A model generated the notes under the pieces. The model had not been told where the DNA came from and searched no databases. It worked only from the letters and a program-made list of their open reading frames with translations. Below are positions 6,506-13,051 of a stretch of DNA of 27,089 nucleotides, one piece after another; the first letter of the stretch is position 1; every line of letters starts with the position of its first letter. The position numbers were made by a program, and so were the translations under genes. Origin of the DNA: a virus. Location: positions 1 through 27,089 of the IMG/VR virus record IMGVR_UViG_3300042866_001815; one strand, written 5' to 3'.

Positions 6506-6898
6506 TCAAAACATTCCTTTCTGCGCCAGGACGCTCTTCAGGCACAGTGGCTCGCCACCCTCGATCTGCTTCTTGGCTGCGTTCATGGCATCGACGACAC
6601 CTTGAAGGTATGCCTCTTCGGGCCCGCTCAGGAACATGCGCTCTTCGTCGTATGTGGGGTCGTCCACCACCTGATCGACCTCCTGGCCGGCCAACCATCG
6701 GTCGATCATCACGTGCAGGCGGGCCCGGTTGCGCTCGCCCACAGAGAATCCCTGGTCGGTCATGCGCGGGTCGTTGAAGGCCACCTCGAACGTCTCATTC
6801 TTTTCCAGGACAAGTTGGGCAGGCCGCACGTCGAACGACAGCGAAATGCCAGGGGGTGTCATGGTCACGAAACTACCGGTTTTGCGGGGCGTGGTCAT
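6506..6898 (-). CDS. Hypothetical protein, 130 residues
   Basis: The start at ATG 6898-6896 overlaps the preceding stop (ATGA) and has AAAGGA 8 nt upstream; a longer frame upstream lies inside another gene. The N-terminal half is beta-rich (PGISLSFDVRPAQLVLEK); the C-terminal half is acidic and helical (EEAYLQGVVDAMNAAKKQIE). No family recognised. It belongs to the coupled operon downstream of the sigma factor. Confidence 0.78.
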   Translation of the reverse strand: MTTPRKTGSFVTMTPPGISLSFDVRPAQLVLEKNETFEVAFNDPRMTDQGFSVGERNRARLHVMIDRWLAGQEVDQVVDDPTYDEERMFLSGPEEAYLQGVVDAMNAAKKQIEGGEPLCLKSVLAQKGMF

Positions 6899-7098
6899 TC
6901 GATTAGTCCTTTCGATTGCAGGATGTGCTTTACCCATTCGTGGAATTCCTTTTGCTTTTCTGGGGTCTGCTCGTCTCGCTCGTCCCACAGAAAATCCAGG
7001 ATGTGCTCGCCGGTGTCGGCGTTGGTGACGATAACCTTGGTGATGTGGTCGTCATCGGTTTTGACGGTCTGCATGTGGACCGGTGTAATGTCGCTCAT
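6895..7098 (-). CDS. Hypothetical protein, 67 residues
   Basis: A small acidic protein (begins MSDITPVHMQTVKTDDDHIT) with a strand-rich N-terminus and an amphipathic C-terminal helix (EKQKEFHEWVKHILQSKG). The ATG overlaps the sigma-factor stop (ATGA) and AGAGGAAA lies upstream, so it is translationally coupled to the sigma factor. Whether it acts on that protein, for example as an anti-sigma, is untested. Confidence 0.78.
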   Translation of the reverse strand: MSDITPVHMQTVKTDDDHITKVIVTNADTGEHILDFLWDERDEQTPEKQKEFHEWVKHILQSKGLIE

Positions 7099-7676
7099 TC
7101 TTCGATTTCCTCTCGTGGCCGTCCTTGGCCCTGGTTTGCGTCGATCGACATGGGCTCCAGGCTGTCGATCGACATTAGTTCCTCGATCCTGCTCTCATGC
7201 AGTTTCAGTGCATCGGCAAGCTCGTGGTGGGTTGGTTTACGTTTCAATTCTTGAGTCAGGCGCCGCTCGGTGTAGCGCAGATTGCGGATCTGCTCTGCCA
7301 CGTTCACGGGGATGCGAATCATGCTCCATTCGTTGTCCAGGGACCGGCGGATGCCGCGTTGAATGAATCCCTTGGCATACGTGGAGAACCGCGCACCATT
7401 CTTCGGTGTCCATCGGCGTGCGGCCTTCAGTAGCTCCGCGTTGCCGATACCGATTAGGTCGTCAAAGGGTATGCGACTGGCAGCATATTGCGGGCTCGAC
7501 TTGATCACATAAACGACGAAGCGCATATTGTGAGTGACGAGTCTTTCCAATGCTGCCGCGTCGCCGGCACGTATCATGCCCGACAAGGCTTCCTCTTCCG
7601 CATGCGAAAGTGTTTGGAACTTGTGCAGGCGTCGAAGGTAATTGGTCAGTGACGAACTATCGTTTTGAGTCGGCAT
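7095..7676 (-). CDS. Phage sigma-70-like factor lacking region 4
   Basis: A 193-residue sigma factor. Residues 10-60 match regions 1.2 and 2.1 (LTNYLRRLHKFQTLS, NMRFVVYVIK). FDDLIGIGNAELLKAARRW (71-89) is region 2.2, the core-RNA-polymerase-binding helix. ARFSTYAKGFIQRGIRRSL (95-113) covers 2.3-2.4, which melts and reads the -10 element. IRIPVNVAEQI (120-130) is region 3.0 and ELKRKPTHHELADALKL (143-159) region 3.1. The protein then ends in an acidic tail with no region 4 helix-turn-helix, so it should not read a -35 hexamer unless a partner supplies that contact. It probably redirects host RNA polymerase to phage promoters. The start has a GGGGT ribosome-binding site and overlaps the preceding membrane peptide gene by 20 bases. 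Confidence 0.85.
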   Translation of the reverse strand: MPTQNDSSSLTNYLRRLHKFQTLSHAEEEALSGMIRAGDAAALERLVTHNMRFVVYVIKSSPQYAASRIPFDDLIGIGNAELLKAARRWTPKNGARFSTYAKGFIQRGIRRSLDNEWSMIRIPVNVAEQIRNLRYTERRLTQELKRKPTHHELADALKLHESRIEELMSIDSLEPMSIDANQGQGRPREEIEE

Positions 7677-7794
7677 GTATACCCCAGAGAAGAAACGCTA
7701 GGCCCACGGCCATCATCGCGTAAATCTCCATTGTATATCCGCCCGTAGAGAAAAGCCACCCGAGAATCAGAATAATGATGCCGAAGGTTTTCAT
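7657..7794 (-). CDS. Small membrane protein, 45 residues
   Basis: It runs from ATG 7794-7792, overlapping the upstream stop (ATGA) with GGAGG about 10 nt away, to TAG 7659-7657 inside the sigma gene. The product has two hydrophobic helices: TFGIIILILGWLFSTGG (3-19) and YAMMAVGLAFLLWGIH (25-40). The topology resembles small holin-like or membrane-stress peptides, but no lysis gene is adjacent, so function is open. Confidence 0.74.
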   Translation of the reverse strand: MKTFGIIILILGWLFSTGGYTMEIYAMMAVGLAFLLWGIHADSKR

Positions 7795-8000
7795 TCCCAG
7801 TCGTCCTCCAAATGGTCAGGGCTTATGAAGGTAAACCCTAGGTTGACCCGATCTGCAAGATCCGGGTCGCCCGGATCGTACAGATGGGTATATAGCTTGT
7901 TTGGTGAGGACCGGGGAATACCGAATACATCGTACTGGTAGTCCCGGTCGCCCCAATCCACGTGATCGTTCCGGATCAGGTGACTAGGCTGCCGCGGCAT
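7791..8000 (-). CDS. Hypothetical protein, 69 residues
   Basis: The start is chosen at ATG 8000-7998, which overlaps the preceding gene by 17 bases and has AAAGGCGG upstream; longer starts lie within that gene. The acidic product contains HVDWGDRDYQYDVFGIPRSS and ends DHLEDDWE. No family recognised. Its stop overlaps the membrane peptide start. Confidence 0.75.
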   Translation of the reverse strand: MPRQPSHLIRNDHVDWGDRDYQYDVFGIPRSSPNKLYTHLYDPGDPDLADRVNLGFTFISPDHLEDDWE

Positions 8001-8232
8001 TCTGGGCCGCCTTTCTGGCCTTCTCTGCCGCGTCATTGGCCGCGGTCTCGACCTCCGCCGCATCGGCGGCCGCCAGGATCTGTGCCGCGATCCGGCGCGC
8101 GTCCGCGATCGACCAGTACATGGTCGTAGACAGCGGTTGGGAATCCTGGCAGAAGATAACCCCACCGTCAGTCTCGATCGCGCGGATCGTGAAACTGTTG
8201 TCGAATTCGGTTTTGTAGTATTCGTAGCTCAT
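7984..8232 (-). CDS. Hypothetical protein with alanine-rich tail, 82 residues
   Basis: It starts at ATG 8232-8230 (ATGA overlap; AAAGG upstream). The first half forms a small strand-rich domain (SFTIRAIETDGGVIFCQ) and a helix (SIADARRIAAQILAAAD); the last 25 residues are an alanine-rich helix ending NAAAA. Many phages carry a comparable short protein with a beta domain plus a helix of the ARRIAAQILAAAD type. Function unknown. Confidence 0.78.
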   Translation of the reverse strand: MSYEYYKTEFDNSFTIRAIETDGGVIFCQDSQPLSTTMYWSIADARRIAAQILAAADAAEVETAANDAAEKARKAAQNAAAA

Positions 8233-8459
8233 TTGATTGCCTTTCCAAATTGTTTGGTGTGCCATTGGATATACGCGCGTGCGTTATCCTTTGCCAGTTC
8301 CAGGGTTGTGTGCTCGTTGATGGCGATACGGTGCAGTAATCGCTGTGCGCCGGTCTTGTCGCGCAGGAAGATACTCAGGGCATCCGCATGCTCGACCGGC
8401 ACGGCGCGGTCAAAACCATCGACGACTTGGCGTGTGGGTACGGTGTCGTAAATGCCCAT
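8229..8459 (-). CDS. Hypothetical protein, 76 residues
   Basis: It begins MGIYDTVPTRQVVDGFDRA and is mainly helical in its C-terminal half. It starts one base after the stop of the preceding gene and overlaps the next start (ATGA). No recognisable domain; listed because of its coupling and coding continuity. Confidence 0.77.
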   Translation of the reverse strand: MGIYDTVPTRQVVDGFDRAVPVEHADALSIFLRDKTGAQRLLHRIAINEHTTLELAKDNARAYIQWHTKQFGKAIK

Positions 8460-8460
8460 G

Positions 8461-8748
8461 TCAGTTCAGCTTCATCGGATCGACCTTGGTATAGAAAATG
8501 GGGTTCTGCATTTCCTTGACCTCGTACTGCGCGCGGATGGCGCGCTCGCGCGCCACACGTTGCAGCTTGTCGGTGTCGGCCAGGAGATTGAAGGCCCGCA
8601 GGACGTTGATAGCTTCCTGCTCCGGGATGTGCTCTCTGTAGTGCTCCATGAACTCGGTCAGCAGGCCCAGGAACGTGATCCAGTGCTGCGTTGTGCACAG
8701 GGGGTCGTCCATGGGGTTCAGGGGACCGGTGACGGGGATCTTAGCCAT
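8461..8748 (-). CDS. Hypothetical protein, 95 residues
   Basis: The start is set at ATG 8748-8746, overlapping the preceding stop by 8 bases; the longer frame is inside the upstream gene. The product (MAKIPVTGPLNPMDDP...) is mostly helical, with WITFLGLLTEFMEHYREH and a basic RVARERAIRAQYEVKE helix. No family recognised. Confidence 0.8.
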   Translation of the reverse strand: MAKIPVTGPLNPMDDPLCTTQHWITFLGLLTEFMEHYREHIPEQEAINVLRAFNLLADTDKLQRVARERAIRAQYEVKEMQNPIFYTKVDPMKLN

Positions 8749-9073
8749 GATGTAGTGCCTTTCTAGCCTCTCGGGCTTCGTTGATGTAGCGGTTGATGCT
8801 GAAGAGAATGAACAATTTGTGGCCGCCGATCTGCCAAAGCTCGATCTGCTCCACAGTGGGCCCCTTCGGGCCCAGGTATCGGCGCCCATTGCGCCAGTTA
8901 TAGATGGTGCACACCGCACCATCGTCGAATTCAATATCCCATTCGGCGTCTGAATCCTCGCCCAGTGGGGCGCGGGGTTGACCGAATATCTCGACCAGTT
9001 CTCGGTACTTGATAACCATGCAGCCCTGCTCGTGGGCTCCGTTGGTTTTAATGTCGTCGGTGTTGATCTTCAA
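8741..9073 (-). CDS. Conserved phage protein, 110 residues
   Basis: It begins at TTG 9073-9071 with an ideal AGGAGG 7 nt upstream; the TTG overlaps the stop of the preceding gene (TTGA). The core AEWDIEFDDGAVCTIYNW followed by YLGPKGPTVEQIELWQIGG is a recurrent phage domain of unknown function (acidic strand, DG turn, then GPxG and a W-x-IGG motif). It resembles small beta-rich proteins that accompany phage early genes. Function not known to me. Confidence 0.82.
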   Translation of the reverse strand: MKINTDDIKTNGAHEQGCMVIKYRELVEIFGQPRAPLGEDSDAEWDIEFDDGAVCTIYNWRNGRRYLGPKGPTVEQIELWQIGGHKLFILFSINRYINEAREARKALHHG

Positions 9074-9231
9074 AATGGGGCCTCCTGGTAACCCTCCGCC
9101 GGGTCGAACGGATCGAACTTCGGCGGAGGTGTGAACTTGTCAGGGTTCCACCCTGGCGGGAGTAGCTGTTGGCCGTTCTCGTCATACTGCGGGAACGGCC
9201 AATGCGGGTCGTATTGCTTGCGTGGTTCCAT
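9070..9231 (-). CDS. Proline-rich small protein, 53 residues
   Basis: It runs from ATG 9231-9229, overlapping the preceding stop (TAATG), to TGA 9072-9070, overlapping the next TTG start. The product is rich in Pro, Asp and Phe (for example LLPPGWNPDKFTPPPKFDPF) and likely unstructured. The perfect fit between two coupled genes supports it. Function unknown. Confidence 0.74.
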   Translation of the reverse strand: MEPRKQYDPHWPFPQYDENGQQLLPPGWNPDKFTPPPKFDPFDPAEGYQEAPF

Positions 9232-9629
9232 TACTTGATCCGGTAGTGCCTGATGACACGGCAGCGCGCTCCGCAGCCGCTCGGGTGTGCGTCATGGTAC
9301 ACACCGTCGATCAGGGCCACCATGTGGCCGCGTTTGCTGACGACGAAGTGTCCGACGGGGTTTTCTTTTGCGAACTGGGCAAACGTGGGCCGCTTTGCGC
9401 TCATGTATTCCCAGGTCCAGACTGCCTTCGCTTTGGGGTCTCCGGTCAGGGCCTTGAGTGCATCGTCGATCTGGTTGGCGTACATGCCACGTCCGGGCTT
9501 GCGTCCGGCCGCTGCGCATATCGCGTGCACGTCCTGGTACGCGCGGTTGAATGCCAGGGACAGTGCACGGACCACGCAGTCTCTGTGCTCGTTCATTGCG
9601 GTGCGGGGGTTTGCTGCTGCGAATTTCAT
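9231..9629 (-). CDS. Papain/C39-like cysteine peptidase-fold protein
   Basis: A 132-residue protein with the arrangement HRDCVVRALSLAF (candidate nucleophile Cys18 at a helix start) and GHMVALIDGVYHD (candidate His102, then an Asp-Gly turn). This is the layout of a compact papain-like/C39-like family common in phages and bacterial genomes, with PTFAQFAKENPVGHFVV between. Proposed activity is a cysteine hydrolase or peptidase; the target is unknown. GAGGT precedes the ATG. It is the first gene downstream of dispersed element copy 1 and heads the long coupled operon. Confidence 0.82.
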   Translation of the reverse strand: MKFAAANPRTAMNEHRDCVVRALSLAFNRAYQDVHAICAAAGRKPGRGMYANQIDDALKALTGDPKAKAVWTWEYMSAKRPTFAQFAKENPVGHFVVSKRGHMVALIDGVYHDAHPSGCGARCRVIRHYRIK

Positions 9630-9656
9630 GGTTTACCTCACTTGGTTGACAGGGTT

Positions 9657-9685
9657 GTACTACACTGGTTTTTCATGGGTACTTC
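9657..9685 (-). promoter_or_regulatory. Dispersed 29-bp element, copy 1 (divergent)
   Basis: On the minus strand it begins GAAGTACCCATGAAAAACC and ends in GTAGTAC; it differs from the consensus at two positions (C-to-T in the CACG part and C-to-G in TCTAG). It lies 27 bases upstream of the 9231-9629 start and 37 bases after the preceding stop, in a 93-base gap containing nothing else. Confidence 0.6.
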
Positions 9686-9722
9686 GCGGAAACTTGCCTT
9701 TTATCACCGCGGGCAATGTGTG

Positions 9723-10274
9723 TCAGAATGTAACACCCTCGCCCAGGCAATTCGGGCAGTCGGTCCAGACCGGTGACAGTTCGTCGTTCGAGATGCCGAA
9801 ATGGTCTGCGCACACATCACACCCGTGCGTGCCTATCCATAGGGCTGCGGCTTCCTGGTCCACCTCGTCCAGGCATTCGTAGAACACCCGGCGCAGGGTT
9901 GCCGGCAGTTCGTCCATGTCTTCGGGGATCGCGCAACACTCCAGGGCGGGCTCCGATACGTTGATCAAACGCATATTCGTCGAATCGTTGATGCCCTCGA
10001 CAATCGAGTGCATGCTGATGTGCGTGATTAACCACCCGCGCTTTTCCAGGGTCCGCCAGGACCCCAACTGCCGCAGTTCATCTCCGTAGTACCACCGGTC
10101 CTGCTCTTTCTCGGTTGTGTCACGGATGAGAAAGCCGATCGAAGGCCCGCATTCTGTGTACTTGTACGCGTTGCGGTACACCTCGAAGGGGCTCTCGAAA
10201 TCGCCGAAGGCCACCTCCACGTAGATGTTGTCGGGACCGTCGTACTCGGTGATGGTGGGCTCAGTTGTCTTCAT
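9723..10274 (-). CDS. Hypothetical protein with C-terminal zinc-ribbon-like cysteines
   Basis: A 183-residue protein, acidic in its N-terminal two thirds. Near the C-terminus are CDVC (about 152-155) and CPNC (173-176), an arrangement that could coordinate one zinc. A segment IVEGINDSTNMRLIN and a helix ATLRRVFYECLDEVDQEAA precede it. The start overlaps the preceding gene by 14 bases with GGAG further upstream. No family recognised. Confidence 0.8.
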   Translation of the reverse strand: MKTTEPTITEYDGPDNIYVEVAFGDFESPFEVYRNAYKYTECGPSIGFLIRDTTEKEQDRWYYGDELRQLGSWRTLEKRGWLITHISMHSIVEGINDSTNMRLINVSEPALECCAIPEDMDELPATLRRVFYECLDEVDQEAAALWIGTHGCDVCADHFGISNDELSPVWTDCPNCLGEGVTF

Positions 10275-10551
10275 GGCGGGTAGCTCCGTAGAAACATTCG
10301 TTGAACAGTGCGGATGCGGTCCACAAGGGCTCGGTATCCAGGGCGCCCATTTCCTGCCATTTGCGCAGGGTAGGGTAGATCAGTGTCATGGCCTGGGATG
10401 GGTCCCTGGCGGCCGCGACGGCCGCCTCTGCGGCGCGGTTCAGTTCCTCGCAGGCCACGTCCACCCCTTCCATGCTGCTATACAGTGCCCACTGGTCAGG
10501 GGTCAGGTTGATGGTCGCGGTGACGCGACGTTCGATCGATACGTTCTTCAT
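10261..10551 (-). CDS. Hypothetical protein, 96 residues
   Basis: The start is set at ATG 10551-10549, one base after the preceding stop, with GAGGA upstream; longer starts lie within the neighbouring gene. The N-terminus MKNVSIERRVTATINLTPDQ is a beta strand followed by a helix, the rest alanine-rich helices (AAEAAVAAARDP). The strand-plus-helix start is reminiscent of small DNA-binding or regulatory proteins, but nothing decisive is visible. Confidence 0.78.
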   Translation of the reverse strand: MKNVSIERRVTATINLTPDQWALYSSMEGVDVACEELNRAAEAAVAAARDPSQAMTLIYPTLRKWQEMGALDTEPLWTASALFNECFYGATRHEDN

Positions 10552-10552
10552 T

Positions 10553-10828
10553 TCAGTATTCGTCCTCGTCATAGGTAGGGCTCTCCAGGTTTGCAAGGAT
10601 CCGACAGACACGCAGGGCACGTTCCCGTAGGTGGTCCGTGGGTGCGTCGGCCATCTCGGCATAGAACTGCTCGTGTTGCAACATGAACAGGAATTCCTGC
10701 GGCGTGATCAGTTCCTGCTCGGCCAGGGCATCGTAATAATCCTGCGCATGCAGGAAATTCATGGGGTCGATCGGCATGCGTGTGCGGTGGTCGATCGTGC
10801 GGATGAAATCGGATTGGTAGGGCTGCAT
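10553..10828 (-). CDS. Hypothetical protein, 91 residues
   Basis: ATG 10828-10826 with GGAG 8 nt upstream, 17 bases after the preceding stop. Contains ALAEQELITPQEFLFMLQHE, a helical SHOCT-like stretch, and ends with an acidic YDEDEY. No specific function recognised. Confidence 0.78.
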   Translation of the reverse strand: MQPYQSDFIRTIDHRTRMPIDPMNFLHAQDYYDALAEQELITPQEFLFMLQHEQFYAEMADAPTDHLRERALRVCRILANLESPTYDEDEY

Positions 10829-10845
10829 GATGTACTCCAGGTTGA

Positions 10846-11103
10846 TCAGGGATGGAAACTGTCGTAGGACCGGATGGGGCTGCGCTTGTCCGTGAACTTG
10901 TCGGTGATGTTGACCTCACCGAAGTGTCGCGCGATCGACAGGAACAGAGACGCGTCGCAATCCTCTTCCAGATACACGGTGGCGCCACGTTGGTAGCTAT
11001 AGGTGCTGATCCGGTGCAGGAGGTGCAACTGCTCCAGGATGTGCCGCTTAACGGCCAACCACCCATGGCCCGGGTCCGAATAAAACGTCGCGTTGATCTT
11101 CAT
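10846..11103 (-). CDS. Conserved small protein (HGWL...YLEEDCD family)
   Basis: The start at ATG 11103-11101 has GGAG 7 nt upstream, inside the end of the preceding gene. The 85-residue product carries DPGHGWLAVKR, ISTYSYQRG, VYLEEDCDASLFL and TDKRSPIRSYDSF. This combination of motifs marks a well-conserved family found on phages and plasmids of many Gram-negative bacteria, which I know only as a protein of unknown function. Length matches the family. Confidence 0.85.
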   Translation of the reverse strand: MKINATFYSDPGHGWLAVKRHILEQLHLLHRISTYSYQRGATVYLEEDCDASLFLSIARHFGEVNITDKFTDKRSPIRSYDSFHP

Positions 11104-11105
11104 GA

Positions 11106-11396
11106 TTACACTCCAGTCACTTCCAGGATTGTGTCGCGGTTGATGGCACGGTATGCACCCTTGGTCATGTCGTAGACCGTGACAAACTGGGATGCGTCCA
11201 GGGTTGACGTGCCACCCTTGAGGTGCTTGGTGACACCGACGCGTGCGTTCATCTTGCGCACGGTGCCATCCTTCTTGACGAAGGTCACGGTGATGAAACC
11301 GGTCGATGCGTCGATCTTGTCCGCCAGGGCCCGCGAGCGGGTCTTCAGGTCGGCAGAGTTGGCGAAGGTGAGCAGGAAGTCGATTGCTGTGGTCAT
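11106..11396 (-). CDS. SH3-like beta-barrel phage protein
   Basis: A 96-residue protein. VTFVKKDGTVRKMNARVG, VTKHLKGG, VTVYDMTKGAYRAIN and RDTILEV are the conserved strands of a widespread phage family annotated as SH3 beta-barrel fold proteins (function unresolved, possibly nucleic-acid related). AAAGG precedes the ATG by 8 nt. Dispersed element copy 2 lies 34-62 bases upstream of the start. Confidence 0.83.
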   Translation of the reverse strand: MTTAIDFLLTFANSADLKTRSRALADKIDASTGFITVTFVKKDGTVRKMNARVGVTKHLKGGTSTLDASQFVTVYDMTKGAYRAINRDTILEVTGV

Positions 11397-11429
11397 GATG
11401 GTGCCTTTCTTGGCTGTGGTTGATTGCTG

Positions 11430-11458
11430 ATACTAGACTGGTTTTTCGTGGGTACTTC
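11430..11458 (-). promoter_or_regulatory. Dispersed 29-bp element, copy 2
   Basis: Nearly identical to the consensus, with the CTAGTAC end changed to CTAGTAT. The TGA stop of the upstream gene (11459-11457) lies within its start. It precedes the SH3-like gene. Confidence 0.7.
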
Positions 11459-11678
11459 AGGCCGGGTCGTCGATGGGGACCCACACCCAGGCCTGGACCC
11501 AGGTGCCCAGGGCCGCCTCACTGGTCAGCGCGTTGTAGTCCACTTGCACGTCGTCGTTCTGGTACATATCGCGCGCCTTGTCGATGGCGGGATGGGGTTC
11601 GTGGAAGGCCTCCAGGGCCTCCCCTGCGGTCAGGCCGGCTTGGATTGCGGCGTCGAGCAGCTTGCGTGATGTTTTCAT
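11457..11678 (-). CDS. Hypothetical protein, 73 residues
   Basis: It begins MKTSRKLLDAAIQAGLTAGE, a predicted helix pair, and ends with tryptophan-rich strands (WVQAWVWVPIDDPA). The ATG overlaps the preceding stop (ATGA). The stop codon is embedded in dispersed element copy 2. No family recognised. Confidence 0.77.
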   Translation of the reverse strand: MKTSRKLLDAAIQAGLTAGEALEAFHEPHPAIDKARDMYQNDDVQVDYNALTSEAALGTWVQAWVWVPIDDPA

Positions 11679-12058
11679 TGCTTGGACTCCTCGTCTAAAA
11701 CAGCCTGTGCGGCCTTGCGTACCATGTCCAGAGACACGGCGCCGGTGCTGATGAGCTTTTCCAGAACATCGACCGAGAAAACGTCGGCGTGTGAAAATCC
11801 CATGTCCATCATCAGGTCCGCGAATGTCGTGGGCATGTGGGGTTGGCTGTTCTTGAAAAATTCTTCGGCCAGACCGCTCAGGTTTCCACCACCCTTCAGG
11901 AACACGGTGCCTAGCGTGCTCACGTCCGGTTGCGGTGCACGATAATCAAATACAGTGCCGGCAGGGAATGATTCCCGTGCGTCGGGTCCGTACTTGCGGC
12001 GCCGATCGAAGTTGGGGTTCTTAACGTCCTGTGTCAGGATGCGAATTTCTGATGCCAT
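11675..12058 (-). CDS. Hypothetical protein, 127 residues
   Basis: An ATG with GGAG 7 nt upstream, preceded by dispersed element copy 3. The N-terminal half is beta-rich (GTVFDYRAPQPDVSTLGTVF); the C-terminal half helical (VDVLEKLISTGAVSLDMVRK). The C-terminal helices resemble a short helical bundle without known function. It couples to the next gene by ATGA. Confidence 0.8.
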   Translation of the reverse strand: MASEIRILTQDVKNPNFDRRRKYGPDARESFPAGTVFDYRAPQPDVSTLGTVFLKGGGNLSGLAEEFFKNSQPHMPTTFADLMMDMGFSHADVFSVDVLEKLISTGAVSLDMVRKAAQAVLDEESKQ

Positions 12059-12061
12059 GAT

Positions 12062-12460
12062 CTACTCCGGTTGTGTTGTGGTACTAGACTGGTTTTTCGT
12101 GGGTACTTCGTCCACCCACACGTCAATGCGCCACTCTTCCACCCAGGGGATATAGTCCCAGTCGGCCATGGCCTGGGGGCTCTCTGCCCAGTTGATGCCA
12201 CAGCAGATTTCAAGCCGGTGGGCGCCCAACATGCGCGCGTCTTCGATCGCGGACCGTAGCTGCTTCATGGTGCCATTCCAAGGGTGGGATTCGGCCTCGC
12301 CGGCCATGACGTTGCCCTTGTCGTCGAATGCGTAGAAATACCGGCCGCGCGATGCGAACACGCCACCGAATCCCATTTCGCGTTTGGCGCGAATCAAGGC
12401 CTTCTGGTGTTCTTCCGAGCACGCGTGTTGTAGGGATTTCAGATTGTGAAATTTGTTCAT
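12062..12460 (-). CDS. Hypothetical protein with element-encoded C-terminus
   Basis: The start is set at ATG 12460-12458 with GGAGG 7 nt upstream; a TTG two codons earlier is less likely. The 132-residue product is helical at first (FHNLKSLQHACSEEHQKAL) and then strand-rich with RLEICCGINWAES. Its final 15 or so residues (EVPTKNQSSTTTQPE) are encoded by dispersed element copy 3 and its flank, so this tail is probably a by-product of the element rather than part of the original fold. Function unknown. Confidence 0.78.
   Translation of the reverse strand: MNKFHNLKSLQHACSEEHQKALIRAKREMGFGGVFASRGRYFYAFDDKGNVMAGEAESHPWNGTMKQLRSAIEDARMLGAHRLEICCGINWAESPQAMADWDYIPWVEEWRIDVWVDEVPTKNQSSTTTQPE
12081..12109 (-). 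promoter_or_regulatory. Dispersed 29-bp element, copy 3 (inside a coding frame)
   Basis: Consensus sequence apart from its first base, followed on the minus strand by CACAACACAACCGGAG and the ATG of 11675-12058. Unlike the other copies it lies inside the 3' end of the 12062-12460 gene, which reads through it. Confidence 0.7.
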
Positions 12461-12462
12461 GA

Positions 12463-12639
12463 TCAAGCCTCCATTAGCCAGTCACTGGCAATGCTGCGCG
12501 CCTCGTGGATCGTGTCTGCGCAGCCTACGAATGTCTTGCACTCGGGTTCTGCGAATAGTTCATAGGTTTCGGCCGTCGGGTCCCACAGGGACCACACTTC
12601 GCGGCCGTTAACACGCAGAACAAATTGTGGGTATTCCAT
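12463..12639 (-). CDS. Hypothetical protein, 58 residues
   Basis: It runs from ATG 12639-12637 (GGAG 9 nt upstream) to TGA 12465-12463, two bases before the next ATG, filling an otherwise empty 194-base gap. The product begins MEYPQFVLRVNGREVWSLWD and ends in a helix (IHEARSIASDWLMEA). It looks like a small strand-rich protein with a C-terminal helix. Function unknown. Confidence 0.74.
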   Translation of the reverse strand: MEYPQFVLRVNGREVWSLWDPTAETYELFAEPECKTFVGCADTIHEARSIASDWLMEA

Positions 12640-12654
12640 GGTTATGTGCTCCGA

Positions 12655-12876
12655 TTAGGATTGACGATATGCGGCGCCTTTGTCACGGTACCGTGTGGAC
12701 TCGTTGATCATTTTCAGGTCTTGTGCCAGGGCAATTAGTTCGTCATACGTGTAGTGCCCGGTCAGGCGGATTGCCCAGGATCCGTCGTCCGGCAGGACCG
12801 ACGTTTCGGCAGCGATCGCGCCGGTGGACTTGAAGGTGCGCGGATAATCGTCGCGGATTTCTTCGATGGTGAACAT
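12655..12876 (-). CDS. Hypothetical protein, 73 residues
   Basis: It begins MFTIEEIRDDYPRTFKSTGA and contains a helix YDELIALAQDLKMINES. GGAG lies 8 nt upstream of the ATG, and dispersed element copy 4 lies just before that. No recognisable family. Confidence 0.77.
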   Translation of the reverse strand: MFTIEEIRDDYPRTFKSTGAIAAETSVLPDDGSWAIRLTGHYTYDELIALAQDLKMINESTRYRDKGAAYRQS

Positions 12877-12898
12877 GGTGTGCTCCGGTTGTGTTGTG

Positions 12899-12927
12899 AT
12901 ACTAGACTGGTTTTTCGTGGGTACTTC
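12899..12927 (-). promoter_or_regulatory. Dispersed 29-bp element, copy 4
   Basis: Consensus with the CTAGTAT ending. The TGA stop of the upstream membrane peptide gene is built into its first bases. It precedes the 12655-12876 gene by 22 bases. Confidence 0.7.
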
Positions 12928-13051
12928 ACAGACCCTTGCGGTCCGTGTAAATCATCAGCAGCACCACCGATACGAACAGCACGAACATGGGTGCGTACAT
13001 TGCGAATGACATGATGAGGTTGATCATGTTGGTGAGTTGGGTCAGTTCCAT
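12926..13051 (-). CDS. Single-pass membrane peptide, 41 residues
   Basis: ATG 13051-13049 overlaps the preceding stop (TAATG) and has GGAG 6 nt upstream. The product is MELTQLTNMINLIMSF followed by a strong hydrophobic helix (APMFVLFVSVVLLMIY, about 20-35) and a short basic end DRKGL. N-out, C-in single-span topology is likely. It could be holin-like or a host-membrane modulator; no evidence beyond topology. Confidence 0.74.
   Translation of the reverse strand: MELTQLTNMINLIMSFAMYAPMFVLFVSVVLLMIYTDRKGL

Noticed and set aside
10846-11484. 212-codon extended version of the HGWL-family gene
   Set aside because: The extra N-terminal part is an out-of-frame reading of the SH3-like gene and element copy 2; the start at 11103 has a good ribosome-binding site.
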